Source: Saturnia japonica
Lineage: Eukaryota; Arthropoda; Insecta; Lepidoptera; Saturniidae
Assembly: GCA_033032175.1 (NCBI GenBank)
Contig: CM065318.1
Coordinates: forward strand, 18,600,001 to 18,664,000
Length of the DNA stretch: 64,000 nt
Direction: 5' to 3'
Every line of letters begins with the position of its first letter. The stretch's first letter is position 1. Shown in pieces: positions 54,913-64,000 of this stretch. The notes beneath the pieces were generated by a model. That model ran no database searches and had not been told where the DNA came from. It was given only the letters and a program-made list of their open reading frames with translations. The position numbers and the translations under genes were made by a program.

Positions 54913-56811
54913 ATGTCCCATTGTCCTCCCTCTTCTGCCGTCATGGCAAATAACGTTACCGACCTGGCCACTTGCATAGGCAAGTTGCAAGCCAGGATGA
55001 AAGCGCTGGAATTTCAATACCAGCGCTATCAAAATTTCGTCGTATTACGGTGTCCCTCTCTAGACGAGGAATACCGTAATCTACCTGAGAACGCCTGCGT
55101 GCGTCGCACCGCTGCGACCGCGACCCGTCATGAGGCCGTTTCAGGTAGCGAGGCGGCCGCTTCAGGTAGCAAGGCGGCCGATGACGTCACGGCCGCGACC
55201 GTTATACCGACTGGAGCCGCGCCGGTCGGCGCCGCGCCCAAACGTCTCACACGCAGCGCTGCGCGTCCGTCCGCCGCGTCATCCGGGGCCGTGGCCACGT
55301 CTACGGCCACGCCCCCTGTCCCGACTAGCCAATCGCGCGGGTCAAGCCCCGCCTCCATCAGGCGAGGGCCGCGTAATTCGCGGTCACAATCTAGGGTTAC
55401 CAAAAATAGCCCGTACGTCCGTCCCGCGCGATCCACGGAAACCGCGTTAAAGACGAAAAATTCGTTTTCGGCCCTTCCGGTCGAACAAGACTCGCCCGCG
55501 AGTTCGGATCCATCTCCGGAGATGGATACCGAGAACGACGGCTTCACCGTCGTGGCGTCGCGTAAGCGAACGGCGCGTAGCAGTCCGACTGCTCAACCGG
55601 CGCCTAAGGTAATAGCTAAGGCAACAATCAGGGGCGCCGCCGCCCCCGCGTCCTCCCAGCTCCCCGCGCCCGCCGGCGGGAAAAAAGAGCGTGCCCCACC
55701 TCCAATCATAATCCGGGACAAGGCGGCCTGGATGGGAGTCTGCAATGAAATGCGCACACTCAAACTCGAGTATCACAAGGCTAGGAATATAGTCAACGGG
55801 ATTTCCATTTCGGTGAGTTCTTCGGAAACTCACCGCAAACTCACCACCCTCCTCCGGCAGAAAGGTCTGCAATTCTACACCTATTCTCTCGCGGAGGAGC
55901 GCGTCCTCCGAGTGGTCATCCGCCGCATTCCGGTGGAGCTCGACCCGTCGGAGGTGTGCTCCTCGCTCAAGGAGCAAAGTTATCCCATCCGGGAAGTACA
56001 CCGGATGTACAGTAAAGATAAGCGGCCACTACAAATGGTAGTGGCCATATTGGACCTTTCCCCCGAGGGAAAGGCCATCTTCCAGCTAGAGACAGTGTGC
56101 GGGCTCTCCGGGATTAACGTGGAGCCCCCATACAAAAACCACCAGCCTGCGCAGTGCCACAACTGCCAGCTGTACGGGCACGCTGCTCGTAACTGTCATT
56201 CTCGTCCGCGGTGCGTAAAGTGCCGAGAGGACCACCCCACACGGGAGTGCACGCGCGAGCGTGACTCCGTCGTCCCCCCGAGCTGCGTGTTATGCGGGGA
56301 GGAGGGGCATCCCGCGAATTATCGCGGTTGCCCCAAGGCCCCGCGCACCACGCGGCCACGCACGCAGAGGCAGGCGGCCCCCCGGGCGGCGCCCCCCGCC
56401 TCAGCTATCAAAGCGCAACCCCCGCTGGCGTCAGGGGAATTTCCCGCGCTGCCGGTCCCGCGCCAGTCCCCGGCCGCCGCCGGCCTCTCCGCACCCCGCG
56501 CGGTGCAACCGCAACCCGTGCGTTCATCGCAGAACGCATGGGGCCCCCGTCGCCCCAATCCACAGCCCCTTATGGCTATGGATATTCCCGCGCCCCGCGT
56601 GCCCGCTAACGTTGTCGTTAATAGTAACGACTTAATGATACTGCTCCTTCGCGAGCACGATATCCGCGAGCTCATTGACTACAATGACCATCTGGAGCGC
56701 TTCGGTCTCATCAAGACCGCTTGCGCGTTCCCCCGCCTCTCAGAGACACTACAACGTCTCGACCGTGAGGCGTGTAATAATAACTTAGGGCCTTTCAATG
56801 GCAAAGTTTAA
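54913..56811 (+). CDS. Jockey ORF1 protein (gag-like, three zinc knuckles)
   Basis: 632 codons without interruption. Residues ~15-45 look helical and could form a coiled coil for multimerisation. Residues ~60-260 are a long Ala/Pro/Ser/Thr- and Arg-rich low-complexity stretch. Residues ~330-412 match the region that precedes the knuckles in insect LINE ORF1 proteins (PRE_C2HC type). Three zinc knuckles follow: C415-C418-H423-C428, C434-C437-H441-C446 and C458-C461-H466-C473. The known role of such proteins is binding the element's RNA and acting as a nucleic-acid chaperone in the retrotransposition particle. The ATG at 54913 follows an A-rich leader; a second in-frame ATG lies 10 codons later. 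The C-terminal ~150 residues are Pro/Ala-rich. The stop overlaps the ORF2 start. Long antisense frames (139 and 184 codons) here are shadows. Confidence 0.9.
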   Translation: MSHCPPSSAVMANNVTDLATCIGKLQARMKALEFQYQRYQNFVVLRCPSLDEEYRNLPENACVRRTAATATRHEAVSGSEAAASGSKAADDVTAATVIPTGAAPVGAAPKRLTRSAARPSAASSGAVATSTATPPVPTSQSRGSSPASIRRGPRNSRSQSRVTKNSPYVRPARSTETALKTKNSFSALPVEQDSPASSDPSPEMDTENDGFTVVASRKRTARSSPTAQPAPKVIAKATIRGAAAPASSQLPAPAGGKKERAPPPIIIRDKAAWMGVCNEMRTLKLEYHKARNIVNGISISVSSSETHRKLTTLLRQKGLQFYTYSLAEERVLRVVIRRIPVELDPSEVCSSLKEQSYPIREVHRMYSKDKRPLQMVVAILDLSPEGKAIFQLETVCGLSGINVEPPYKNHQPAQCHNCQLYGHAARNCHSRPRCVKCREDHPTRECTRERDSVVPPSCVLCGEEGHPANYRGCPKAPRTTRPRTQRQAAPRAAPPASAIKAQPPLASGEFPALPVPRQSPAAAGLSAPRAVQPQPVRSSQNAWGPRRPNPQPLMAMDIPAPRVPANVVVNSNDLMILLLREHDIRELIDYNDHLERFGLIKTACAFPRLSETLQRLDREACNNNLGPFNGKV

Positions 56812-57370
56812 GCCGAAAGCGTTAAATCTTTCTTTTTTTAACGCGCGAAGCCTACTACCGCAGCGTGATCTCGTCGCGACCTTTCTTAAAGATCACCAAG
56901 TAGATGTTCTTTTAGTGCAGGAGACGCTCTTAAAGCGTGCTAAACGTGATCCGAAAATCGCGAACTACAATATTGTAAGAAATGACCGGGCCGGCCGCGG
57001 GGGCGGCACTCTCATTTATTACAAACGATCGTTATATTGTACGCCGGTAGATCCTCCGATACTTACCAATATGGAAGTATCCGTGTGTAGACTAGGAATG
57101 ACCGACCACCCGTCCATAACGTTAGTTTCAGTTTATCTCTCGCCGAGGAAAGAGCCTCTCAGGTCTGACCTAGAAAAGCTACTTTCGCTCGGTGAATCGG
57201 TCATTATAGCGGGTGACCTCAATTGTGGACACACTTCGTTTGGCAATTGGAGAGACTCCAGTAATGGGGTTAAACTCGAAGAGCTAACGAACGTGCTAAA
57301 CTTTGATGTCATAGCGCCACCCACTCCCACCACTTTCAAGACAACTGTATGCCGACAGTGCTTGATGTAG
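56798..57370 (+). pseudogene. Jockey ORF2, part 1: AP endonuclease domain
   Basis: Starts at an ATG 14 bp before the ORF1 stop, so translation probably depends on termination-reinitiation. The apurinic/apyrimidinic-type endonuclease motifs are in order: FNARSL with N15, QET with E42, and GDLNCGH with D140, N142 and H145. This domain nicks target DNA to prime reverse transcription. Its last motif, SDHRP, is in the next frame (57349 on). A one-base loss near 57329-57335 shifts the frame, and the open frame ends 11 codons later at TAG 57368-57370. By comparison with family structure, the enzyme would be truncated before its catalytic SDH. Confidence 0.88.
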
Positions 57371-59016
57371 CTCTCATTAAAGGTATCGCGCTTCGGTTAC
57401 GACTCATTCGGGTCGTACACGTGCTCGACTCCGACCACCGTCCGGTCATCATGCAGCTAGGTCAACCAGACGACTCTAGCCCTCCTTCGGTCCAAGTGGT
57501 TGACTATGCCAAGCTAAAACATTATCTTGCAGACAGGCCGTCCTCGTCCAGCTTAGATAGGATCCCGGACGTATTGGGGTCCGTTGCGGATGTAGATCTC
57601 GCGATCGATTCCCTGGTCGACCACCTGCAGGTCGGCATCGGAGAGGCCTCGAGAGAGGTCGAAGAGGCGAGCGATCGCCGCTTCGTACTCCCTGCCGACG
57701 TGCGGGCGTTGTTGACGGCAAAGAACGCGGCGACTCGTGCGCACGACCACTATCCGACCGAGGAAAATCGCGCACGCTTACGCGCGCTTCAGAGAGCGGT
57801 TAGAGCCCGCATATTAGAACTCAGGAGTCACAGATGGGACGCCCTCGTCGAAGGGCTAAGGCCGTCGCATCTGGCTTACTGGAAACTAGCTCGCAGCCTC
57901 AAAATAGAGGCTTCTTATCTTATGCCCCCCCTCGAGAGGGGTCCCGGTATACCGCTCGCCTTCGATAGCAGCGACAAGGCGGAGTGCCTCGCCACTTGTT
58001 TGGAGAGCCAGTGCTCTCCGAACAGTGTCGATGCAAATACCGACCGGGTCGAGGGTATCGATGGATGCGTGCGGGAGCTGGATAAGCTCCCCGCGACAGC
58101 CTCCCTGTCCCCAGTCACGTCTGAGGAGGTTCTTTCCATTATAAAAAGCCTTAAGCTCAGAAAAGCACCAGGTCCCGACGGGATCAGGAATGAAGTACTT
58201 AGGCTTCTTCCTGATCGCCTCATAGCTCTATTGGTCTGCATCTTCAATGTAGCCATAGTCCACTGCCATTTTCCAGCCGCCTGGAAAAAGGCAATAGTCA
58301 TAGGTATCCGTAAGCCCGGCAAGAGCGCGTCGCTTCCCGACAGCTATCGCCCGATCAGTCTCCTAAATACTTTAGGGAAAATGTACGAGCGGATCCTTCT
58401 GAACCGTCTCAAGTCAGTAATAGAGGAGAAAGACCTCTATCCGCCTGAGCAATTCGGTTTCCGTGCTAGATATTCTTGCACTCATCAAGTGCACCGCCTC
58501 ACGGAGCACGTTGCATTTAATTTTGCTGAATTATATAAACCCCGCCGTACACTTGCGGTCTTTTTCGACGTTGCCAAGGCCTTCGATAAGGTCTGGCACG
58601 AGGGATTGATCTACAAGTTGTATCACTTTGAAGTCCCCGATAGGCTAATTAAAATAATTCGCGACTATCTAACAGATCGCACCTTTCGCTATAGAGTGGA
58701 AGGTGAATTGTCCACGCCCCGTCCAATACGCTCAGGCGTTCCCCAAGGTTCGATCCTGGCTCCTAGCCTATTTAACCTGTACGTCAGTGACCTACCTCGA
58801 CTCCCGGAGGTCGAGGTAGGGCTATACGCTGACGATACAGTCTTATATGCCTCAGATAGGAATAGATCCCACCTCAGACACAAAGTCCAACGCTCCGTGA
58901 CCACTCTCGGGAAGTGGTTTAACGAGTGGCGTATAGCCGTTAATCCCTCGAAGAGCGCCGCGATGCTCTTCGATGCGGATTCGTCACAGATACCGTGGAA
59001 GCTTAAACCTGTTTAA
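57349..59016 (+). pseudogene. Jockey ORF2, part 2: SDH motif and reverse transcriptase
   Basis: Continues the protein in phase 1. SDHRP with D29 and H30 closes the endonuclease. The reverse transcriptase blocks are KAPGPDGI (near residue 275), YRPISLL, QFGFR, motif A VFFDVAKAFD (V404-D413 region, Asp407), motif B GVPQGS (463-468) and motif C YADD (493-496). All catalytic residues are present. The ATG at 57349 is not a natural start. The frame runs into a TAA at 59014-59016 after a second frameshift near 58990-59010 (one extra base). The RT fold itself is intact, so this is a recent break. An antisense frame at 57915-58322 is a shadow. Confidence 0.9.
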
Positions 59017-59692
59017 GCTCTACGATAATCCGATTCCGTATGTAAGAGAGACCAAATATCTAGGGGTAACCCTAGATAGTAGGCTCTCTTTTAGACCCCA
59101 CATCCGTAAGGTTAGGAACAGGGCCGCGTGGGTCCTGGGCCGGTTGCATCCTCTGTTGTGTTCGGTGAGTAAAATGTCCACGCGACATAAGCTCACGCTC
59201 TACAAGACGTGTATTCGACCAATTTTGACATACAGTTGCGCCGTGTTCGCACATATGTCCGAGTCGAGTTTCAAACGGTTACAATCGATACAGAATAGGT
59301 TCCTCTATCGTCTCACCGGGGCCCCGTGGTATGTTCGAAGCGTAGATCTCCATAGAGATATGGAGCTTCCTTCGATACATGCCTACGTTAAACAGCTCTC
59401 CCGTTCGTATTTCGACACCGCGTCGAACCACGCGAATCCGTTAATAAAAACAGCCGCCACTTATGTTCCGGCACCCACGGACATCCGGTGCAAACGCCGG
59501 CCGCGCAATATTTTTATTGATCCCGACGATCACATCGAAAATTCGAATAAATATTACACATCCGTCTCTCCAAACAGAGCGTGCCAGCGCCCACGCCCGC
59601 GTAACCACCGTTCTCTCCGCAGAGGGCGGGCGGTCAATTTCGCTCCAGCACACCCGTCACGTCCACCCTCTCTAGCGGTAACCCAAGCCTAG
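58973..59692 (+). pseudogene. Jockey ORF2, part 3: post-RT C-terminal region
   Basis: Phase 2 again (the same phase as part 1, so the two frameshifts cancel). True homology begins near 59010 with KLYDNPIPYV, KYLGVTLD, SFRPHI, then TLYKTCIRPILTYSC, a QNRFLYRLTGAPWYVR block and RRPRNIFIDPDD near the end. These are the usual jockey C-terminal landmarks. There is no RNase H domain. The stop is TAG at 59690-59692. The ATG at 58973 lies in sequence out of frame with the protein and is not a start. Confidence 0.88.
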
Positions 59693-60179
59693 GTCCGTTC
59701 CTCGGTGTGAAACCCTTGGGTCAGGCAACCGCCCGCGCGATACAAGTGACACTGTACGTGCATCACTTAGCTACCTACATACAACACTACACACGTATGA
59801 ACATACACACGTGCACACCACACAGGTACATAGGTTCTGTGAGGGACCTTTTTTTTTCTTTTTTGACGCTAGTTAGTGTAGAAACATTCCGATTATTGAA
59901 TACACATACGCACGGTTCCTTCCTTCCTCCCAGGAGGAAGGGAACGTGCCTATGTGTATATTTAGTTAGCTCGAATCGTAGGTGTAGGGATTCGAATACA
60001 TCGCGACCTATTTGCGAACGCGACGACCGCCCGAGCCGAGGTCCGGCCACTTTGGCACCCTCGTGCGAGTCGTCCACAAAACTTTCGCGGCTGAGTGCCC
60101 TCTGCGCTCGCCCCCAAGTCCGGTGAAGCTGTAAAAGCCGCAGCGGCTTTAGGGCCCCTAAGGCTAACAGTGTAGTCAG

Positions 60180-60183
<4 letters not shown>
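59693..60183 (+). other. 3' UTR of the jockey element
   Basis: About 490 bp. It includes a T/C-rich stretch (59846-59866), 'cttccttcctcccaggagga' and a terminal ~190 bp ('atcgcgacctatttgcgaac' to 'ggctaacagtgtagtcag') that also survives as truncated copies at 40560-40927. This terminal region is probably what the reverse transcriptase recognises. ORFs over it on both strands (139 and 167 codons) differ in phase and lack motifs. Confidence 0.8.
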
Positions 60184-60210
<27 letters not shown>

Positions 60211-60221
60211 GGTAGGTTAAA
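60184..60221 (+). repeat. Poly-A tail and right target-site duplication
   Basis: 27 A residues (60184-60210) followed by ggtaggttaaa (60211-60221), the right copy of the 11-bp duplication. A long pure tail points to a recent insertion. Confidence 0.92.
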
Positions 60222-60649
60222 CTGTTGTAAGTGGATACGTGTATTACAATTATAAAAATTACTAAAAAGGAAACAAAAAAAATACGACAAAATTTTAATT
60301 TTTGGTTTTTATTTGATTCACGGAAGGCTTACTTAAATATTTTTTAGCCTGTGTCACTCCCACAATTATGTCACACCTCGTATGCTAAAATCTATGAAAC
60401 CGTTTAGACTACAGAGCGTACCGAAGAAATAGACATACATGCATATATACATACGCGCGAAAAACATAACCCTCCTTTTTCGCAGTTAGGTAAAAAGGTA
60501 GGTTAGGCATAAACTTTTATGGGAATTGGGTAGGGAGTGGGGTAACAATAGATAATTCCATGGACGACGAAGACATTGTCTACTGTTCGTTTCCATTGGC
60601 TTTTATTCTGATTGTTTAGCAAATATTTAGTAATAAAATTATATAATTT
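60222..60649. other. Right flank, no gene recognised
   Basis: AT-rich, with 'catacatgcatatatacata' near 60433 as simple repeat. Contains 'ggtaggttaggcataaac' near 60498, similar to the target site. Confidence 0.45.
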
Positions 60650-61095
60650 TAGCTAAAAAATAACAAGGTTTGAGTTGTCTACAAATGTGAGAGAACTGGT
60701 TTGAAATAGATCATAGTCTAATGTTTTGGAAATTTTATTAACTTGATTGCTAACTCTGACTAATAATGAGTTATTTTTATATGATGATCTCACTAACAGC
60801 ATGTGTAAAGGGAACTTGTTTCTTGTAGAAACAGTACGTACTCGCAGGATAATATTACTTAGCAGTGCCCAGTCTACTACATCATTAGTGGTTCTCAAAG
60901 ATATGTGATATCCGCTATGCGTCTTTGTTCATGGAGAGGAAAAATGTGATTGGATTCACAACTAAGACTATAGTTATTATATTTGTACTGTATTAGCCTA
61001 AGAAACCTTTTTTATATCCGTTCTATACCGTCAAAATAAGTATATTGTAGTTCGGGTTCCATAGTTGCGAGGCATATTTGAATAGTCTGGATTTA
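60650..61095 (-). pseudogene. LINE reverse transcriptase C-terminal fragment
   Basis: The minus strand reads, from 61095 down: SRLFKYASQLWNPNYN, then (after a shift) GIERI, KRFLRLIQYKYNN, PLHEQRRIADIT, a stop, and V.DWALLSNI, FPLHMLLVRSSYKNNSL, ending near 60653. It is the post-RT end of a LINE ORF2 different from the jockey element. Several stops and shifts are present. Its upstream end is cut exactly at the junction with duplication copy 2 (61095/61096), so the break is a useful junction marker. Confidence 0.75.
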
Positions 61096-61729
61096 ATAAC
61101 ATAACACAAATATGTTTGTATTGTATGGTAGGGCAGTGTATCCCTCGGTATGCGAGGACGAACCGCATTTTGCGGATTTTTGACATATTAAATTCTACAA
61201 CCAATACGAGCTTCATGTATTTAAAAAGTCGTGATGTTTCAATGTTCAATGTTTAGCCTCGATAATGAAATGCATTATACGGTATTTATAATAGGTAATT
61301 TATTTTTTTACAGAATTTAACTAATGATGAAGTAAATCAGGAAAATTAAACGCTTGAGAAATTTTCTTGTAATCAAGACATTAGTTTTACCCAATGGGAA
61401 AACATATTATAAGTACGTTTGGAGAATTATTATTGTAAGTTATAATATCTATTAAAAATTAGAACGAATCATACATATAATGAATTTGCATTTAGGAAAG
61501 TTGTAAATGAATTGCTCCCGGAGACGAAAACACTAAGCTAAATACATTCGAGTGTTTGCACGCCTTTCCCCTACACATGAATAATTATATTTACCCATAT
61601 AAATCTTTCAATATTCTGGATATGGTATTATTGTTTAATTTTTTACATGTATTTTTTCTGTCATTTTTGTGTGCTTGAAAAGAGTATGTACGAGTAGGTA
61701 TATAGGTAGGTAGGTATAGGTAGGTTAAA

Positions 61730-64000
61730 GAGTTCCGATTTGGTCTTGATCGCGAACGGACGTGTCGCTCCGTTTGTGCTCTCGACCATCACGTGACTTA
61801 ATTGTTGCGATCTTATATTTGGAATTTATTCGAATATATTGTTGCAATAACGACGTAAACCAACTGGTGTCTAACGCTCGCGTGGTAAACCGCACTTTTC
61901 GGTGCGACTTGCTTGTTTTTTATAAATCCACGGTTTTGTGGTCGCTCACTGGATACCTGACGGTGCTAACTAAAGTGAGCGGGGCGTGACCCGAGCAGCC
62001 CGCTGGTTGTCTCCTTCAGAGGCAAACAGCCAGACTCGGACGGGCCTGGGAATCTAGGCCTTTGCGGTTATCGCATAGTCTTGCCCCAGGTGTCTCCTGC
62101 CAAACCTTCCGATCCTGCACACTCCATCCCCGGGAACCTGTTTGGGCCTATCCCGGTTTAATTACCGGTCTGCGTCCTCGGCCCCGGGCTTGTTAGGGCT
62201 CCTTAGGGTTGATAGGTCCTTCCTGTGTGTCATTGCACCTTGACCACAGGTCTCTTGCCGACTCCGATAGTCTTTTTAAGTTTTTGGCGCACCCCCCTGC
62301 CCCTAAGGCAGGGAGGCCTTTAATTTAAAATAAAATAAAAATGTCCCATTGTCCTCCCTCTTCTGCCGTCATGGCAAATAACGTTACCGACCTGGCCACT
62401 TGCATAGGCAAGTTGCAAGCCAGGATGAAAGCGCTGGAATTTCAATACCAGCGCTATCAAAATTTCGTCGTATTACGGTGTCCCTCTCTAGACGAGGAAT
62501 ACCGTAATCTACCTGAGAACGCCTGCGTGCGTCGCACCGCTGCGACCGCGACCCGTCATGAGGCCGTTTCAGGTAGCGAGGCGGCCGCTTCAGGTAGCAA
62601 GGCGGCCGATGACGTCACGGCCGCGACCGTTATACCGACTGGAGCCGCGCCGGTCGGCGCCGCGCCCAAACGTCTCACACGCAGCGCTGCGCGTCCGTCC
62701 GCCGCGTCATCCGGGGCCGTGGCCACGTCTACGGCCACGCCCCCTGTCCCGACTAGCCAATCGCGCGGGTCAAGCCCCGCCTCCATCAGGCGAGGGCCGC
62801 GTAATTCGCGGTCACAATCTAGGGTTACCAAAAATAGCCCGTACGTCCGTCCCGCGCGATCCACGGAAACCGCGTTAAAGACGAAAAATTCGTTTTCGGC
62901 CCTTCCGGTCGAACAAGACTCGCCCGCGAGTTCGGATCCATCTCCGGAGATGGATACCGAGAACGACGGCTTCACCGTCGTGGCGTCGCGTAAGCGAACG
63001 GCGCGTAGCAGTCCGACTGCTCAACCGGCGCCTAAGGTAATAGCTAAGGCAACAATCAGGGGCGCCGCCGCCCCCGCGTCCTCCCAGCTCCCCGCGCCCG
63101 CCGGCGGGAAAAAAGAGCGTGCCCCACCTCCAATCATAATCCGGGACAAGGCGGCCTGGATGGGAGTCTGCAATGAAATGCGCACACTCAAACTCGAGTA
63201 TCACAAGGCTAGGAATATAGTCAACGGGATTTCCATTTCGGTGAGTTCTTCGGAAACTCACCGCAAACTCACCACCCTCCTCCGGCAGAAAGGTCTGCAA
63301 TTCTACACCTATTCTCTCGCGGAGGAGCGCGTCCTCCGAGTGGTCATCCGCCGCATTCCGGTGGAGCTCGACCCGTCGGAGGTGTGCTCCTCGCTCAAGG
63401 AGCAAAGTTATCCCATCCGGGAAGTACACCGGATGTACAGTAAAGATAAGCGGCCACTACAAATGGTAGTGGCCATATTGGACCTTTCCCCCGAGGGAAA
63501 GGCCATCTTCCAGCTAGAGACAGTGTGCGGGCTCTCCGGGATTAACGTGGAGCCCCCATACAAAAACCACCAGCCTGCGCAGTGCCACAACTGCCAGCTG
63601 TACGGGCACGCTGCTCGTAACTGTCATTCTCGTCCGCGGTGCGTAAAGTGCCGAGAGGACCACCCCACACGGGAGTGCACGCGCGAGCGTGACTCCGTCG
63701 TCCCCCCGAGCTGCGTGTTATGCGGGGAGGAGGGGCATCCCGCGAATTATCGCGGTTGCCCCAAGGCCCCGCGCACCACGCGGCCACGCACGCAGAGGCA
63801 GGCGGCCCCCCGGGCGGCGCCCCCCGCCTCAGCTATCAAAGCGCAACCCCCGCTGGCGTCAGGGGAATTTCCCGCGCTGCCGGTCCCGCGCCAGTCCCCG
63901 GCCGCCGCCGGCCTCTCCGCACCCCGCGCGGTGCAACCGCAACCCGTGCGTTCATCGCAGAACGCATGGGGCCCCCGTCGCCCCAATCCACAGCCCCTTA
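61730..64000 (+). mobile_element. Jockey element, duplicated copy (truncated by window)
   Basis: Same start, DPE-like motif (61758-61764), 5' UTR and ORF1 start as at 54302. It shares both the insertion site and the left target-site duplication with copy 1, so it arose by duplication of a segment, not by a second retrotransposition. Whether its ORF2 has the same two frameshifts cannot be seen here. Confidence 0.9.
62341..64000 (+). CDS. Jockey ORF1 protein, second copy, partial
   Basis: Frame open from the ATG at 62341 to the window edge (553 codons), with the same three zinc knuckles near 63583-63759. The same low-complexity and knuckle order as ORF1 at 54913. The C-terminal ~80 residues and the stop lie outside. 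No change from copy 1 was noticed. Antisense frames of 139 and 184 codons are shadows. Confidence 0.88.
   Translation, partial: MSHCPPSSAVMANNVTDLATCIGKLQARMKALEFQYQRYQNFVVLRCPSLDEEYRNLPENACVRRTAATATRHEAVSGSEAAASGSKAADDVTAATVIPTGAAPVGAAPKRLTRSAARPSAASSGAVATSTATPPVPTSQSRGSSPASIRRGPRNSRSQSRVTKNSPYVRPARSTETALKTKNSFSALPVEQDSPASSDPSPEMDTENDGFTVVASRKRTARSSPTAQPAPKVIAKATIRGAAAPASSQLPAPAGGKKERAPPPIIIRDKAAWMGVCNEMRTLKLEYHKARNIVNGISISVSSSETHRKLTTLLRQKGLQFYTYSLAEERVLRVVIRRIPVELDPSEVCSSLKEQSYPIREVHRMYSKDKRPLQMVVAILDLSPEGKAIFQLETVCGLSGINVEPPYKNHQPAQCHNCQLYGHAARNCHSRPRCVKCREDHPTRECTRERDSVVPPSCVLCGEEGHPANYRGCPKAPRTTRPRTQRQAAPRAAPPASAIKAQPPLASGEFPALPVPRQSPAAAGLSAPRAVQPQPVRSSQNAWGPRRPNPQPL

Larger units (their letters stand above)
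54302..60210 (+). mobile_element. Full-length jockey-clade non-LTR retrotransposon (LINE)
   Basis: A ~5.9-kb element with 5' UTR, ORF1 (54913-56811), ORF2 (from 56798, overlapping ORF1 by 14 bp), 3' UTR and a pure poly-A tail (60184-60210). It is flanked by the 11-bp duplication ggtaggttaaa. ORF1 has three zinc knuckles and ORF2 an AP endonuclease and a YADD reverse transcriptase without RNase H, the jockey-clade layout. It moves by target-primed reverse transcription in the nucleus. The GC content and CpG density are clearly above the surroundings. Truncated relatives lie at 40560-40927 and a second, window-truncated copy starts at 61730. ORF2 frameshifts make this copy unlikely to be autonomous. 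Confidence 0.92.
53668..61095. repeat. Tandem duplication unit, copy 1 (7428 bp)
   Basis: Starting at 'ataacataacacaaat' the sequence from 53668 recurs from 61096 with a constant offset of 7428 bp to the end of the window. The unit holds ~620 bp of left flank, the full jockey element with both target-site duplications and 874 bp of right flank. By eye the two copies are the same over ~2.9 kb, apart from one A/G change in the flank (53993 a versus 61421 g). The left break lies 16 bp beyond the mariner stop, and the unit's right break cuts a LINE fragment. Confidence 0.92.
61096..64000. repeat. Tandem duplication unit, copy 2 (runs off window)
   Basis: Starts 'ataacataacac' at 61096 as at 53668. 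Contains the left flank, the left copy of the 11-bp duplication (61719-61729) and the jockey element to the middle of ORF1. One base differs from copy 1 in the flank by eye. Confidence 0.9.

Noticed and set aside
55128..56675. Long minus-strand frames (139, 184, 81 and 118 codons) opposite LINE ORF1, and plus-strand alternatives of 105-124 codons
   Set aside because: They lie in GC-rich coding sequence where antisense stops are rare, show no motif, and are fully explained as shadows of the 632-codon ORF1. The same applies to 62556-63986.
57325..57370. Programmed frameshifting in ORF2
   Set aside because: No slippery heptamer or following stem is seen at either shift site, and jockey ORF2 is normally one continuous frame. 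Indels are the simpler reading.
61730..64000. Second independent insertion of the jockey element at the same site type
   Set aside because: Both copies share identical flanks and the same target-site duplication, so segment duplication (or assembly duplication) is required.

Overview
The window looks like an insect nuclear genome, most likely a moth or butterfly. The background is AT-rich and intron-less, with no operons or bacterial signals. It is packed with decayed retroelements and short dispersed repeats whose motifs I recall as common in Lepidoptera (for example 'gcccgcggcttcgctc' and 'agtagttcctgagattagcg'). I found no convincing host protein-coding gene, rRNA or true tRNA gene. This assignment is pattern recognition from memory, not a database result.

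Layout. Positions 1-1177 hold the 3' end of a broken Ty3/gypsy-type LTR retrotransposon (integrase C-terminus, then a probable 3' LTR). About 1.2-18 kb is AT-rich DNA carrying many short repeats, a lone LTR with a primer-binding-like site (4965-5204) and an RTE-type LINE tail. At 18.2-20.6 kb a CR1/jockey-like LINE reverse transcriptase on the minus strand is split by an 875-bp LTR element with no gag or pol (19248-20122), a TRIM-like element with LTRs, PBS-like and polypurine sites, a 135-codon ORF and a target-site duplication. From 20.8 to 53 kb there are three tRNA-derived SINE copies, several LINE C-terminal fragments (RTE, RNase H tail, CR1-like), eleven copies in the whole window of one ~200-bp repeat, a perfect 20-bp inverted repeat (39719-39766), 5'-truncated jockey copies (about 40.56-40.94 kb) and a mariner transposase remnant (about 53.14-53.65 kb).

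The right end is the most striking part. A full-length jockey-clade non-LTR retrotransposon (54302-60210) has an 11-bp target-site duplication, a poly-A tail, a DPE-like promoter motif at +28, ORF1 with three zinc knuckles, and ORF2 with AP endonuclease and reverse transcriptase domains broken by two opposite frameshifts. This element, with its left and right flanks, lies in a 7428-bp unit that starts again at 61096 and runs off the window nearly unchanged. That is either a very young tandem duplication or an assembly artefact.

Working together: the jockey ORF1 (RNA chaperone) and ORF2 (nicking and reverse transcription) form one retrotransposition unit. The TRIM and the SINEs encode no replication enzymes and would depend on proteins of other elements. 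The high density of nested elements and absence of host genes suggest heterochromatin, a repeat-rich intergenic region or a sex chromosome, which the sequence alone cannot settle.
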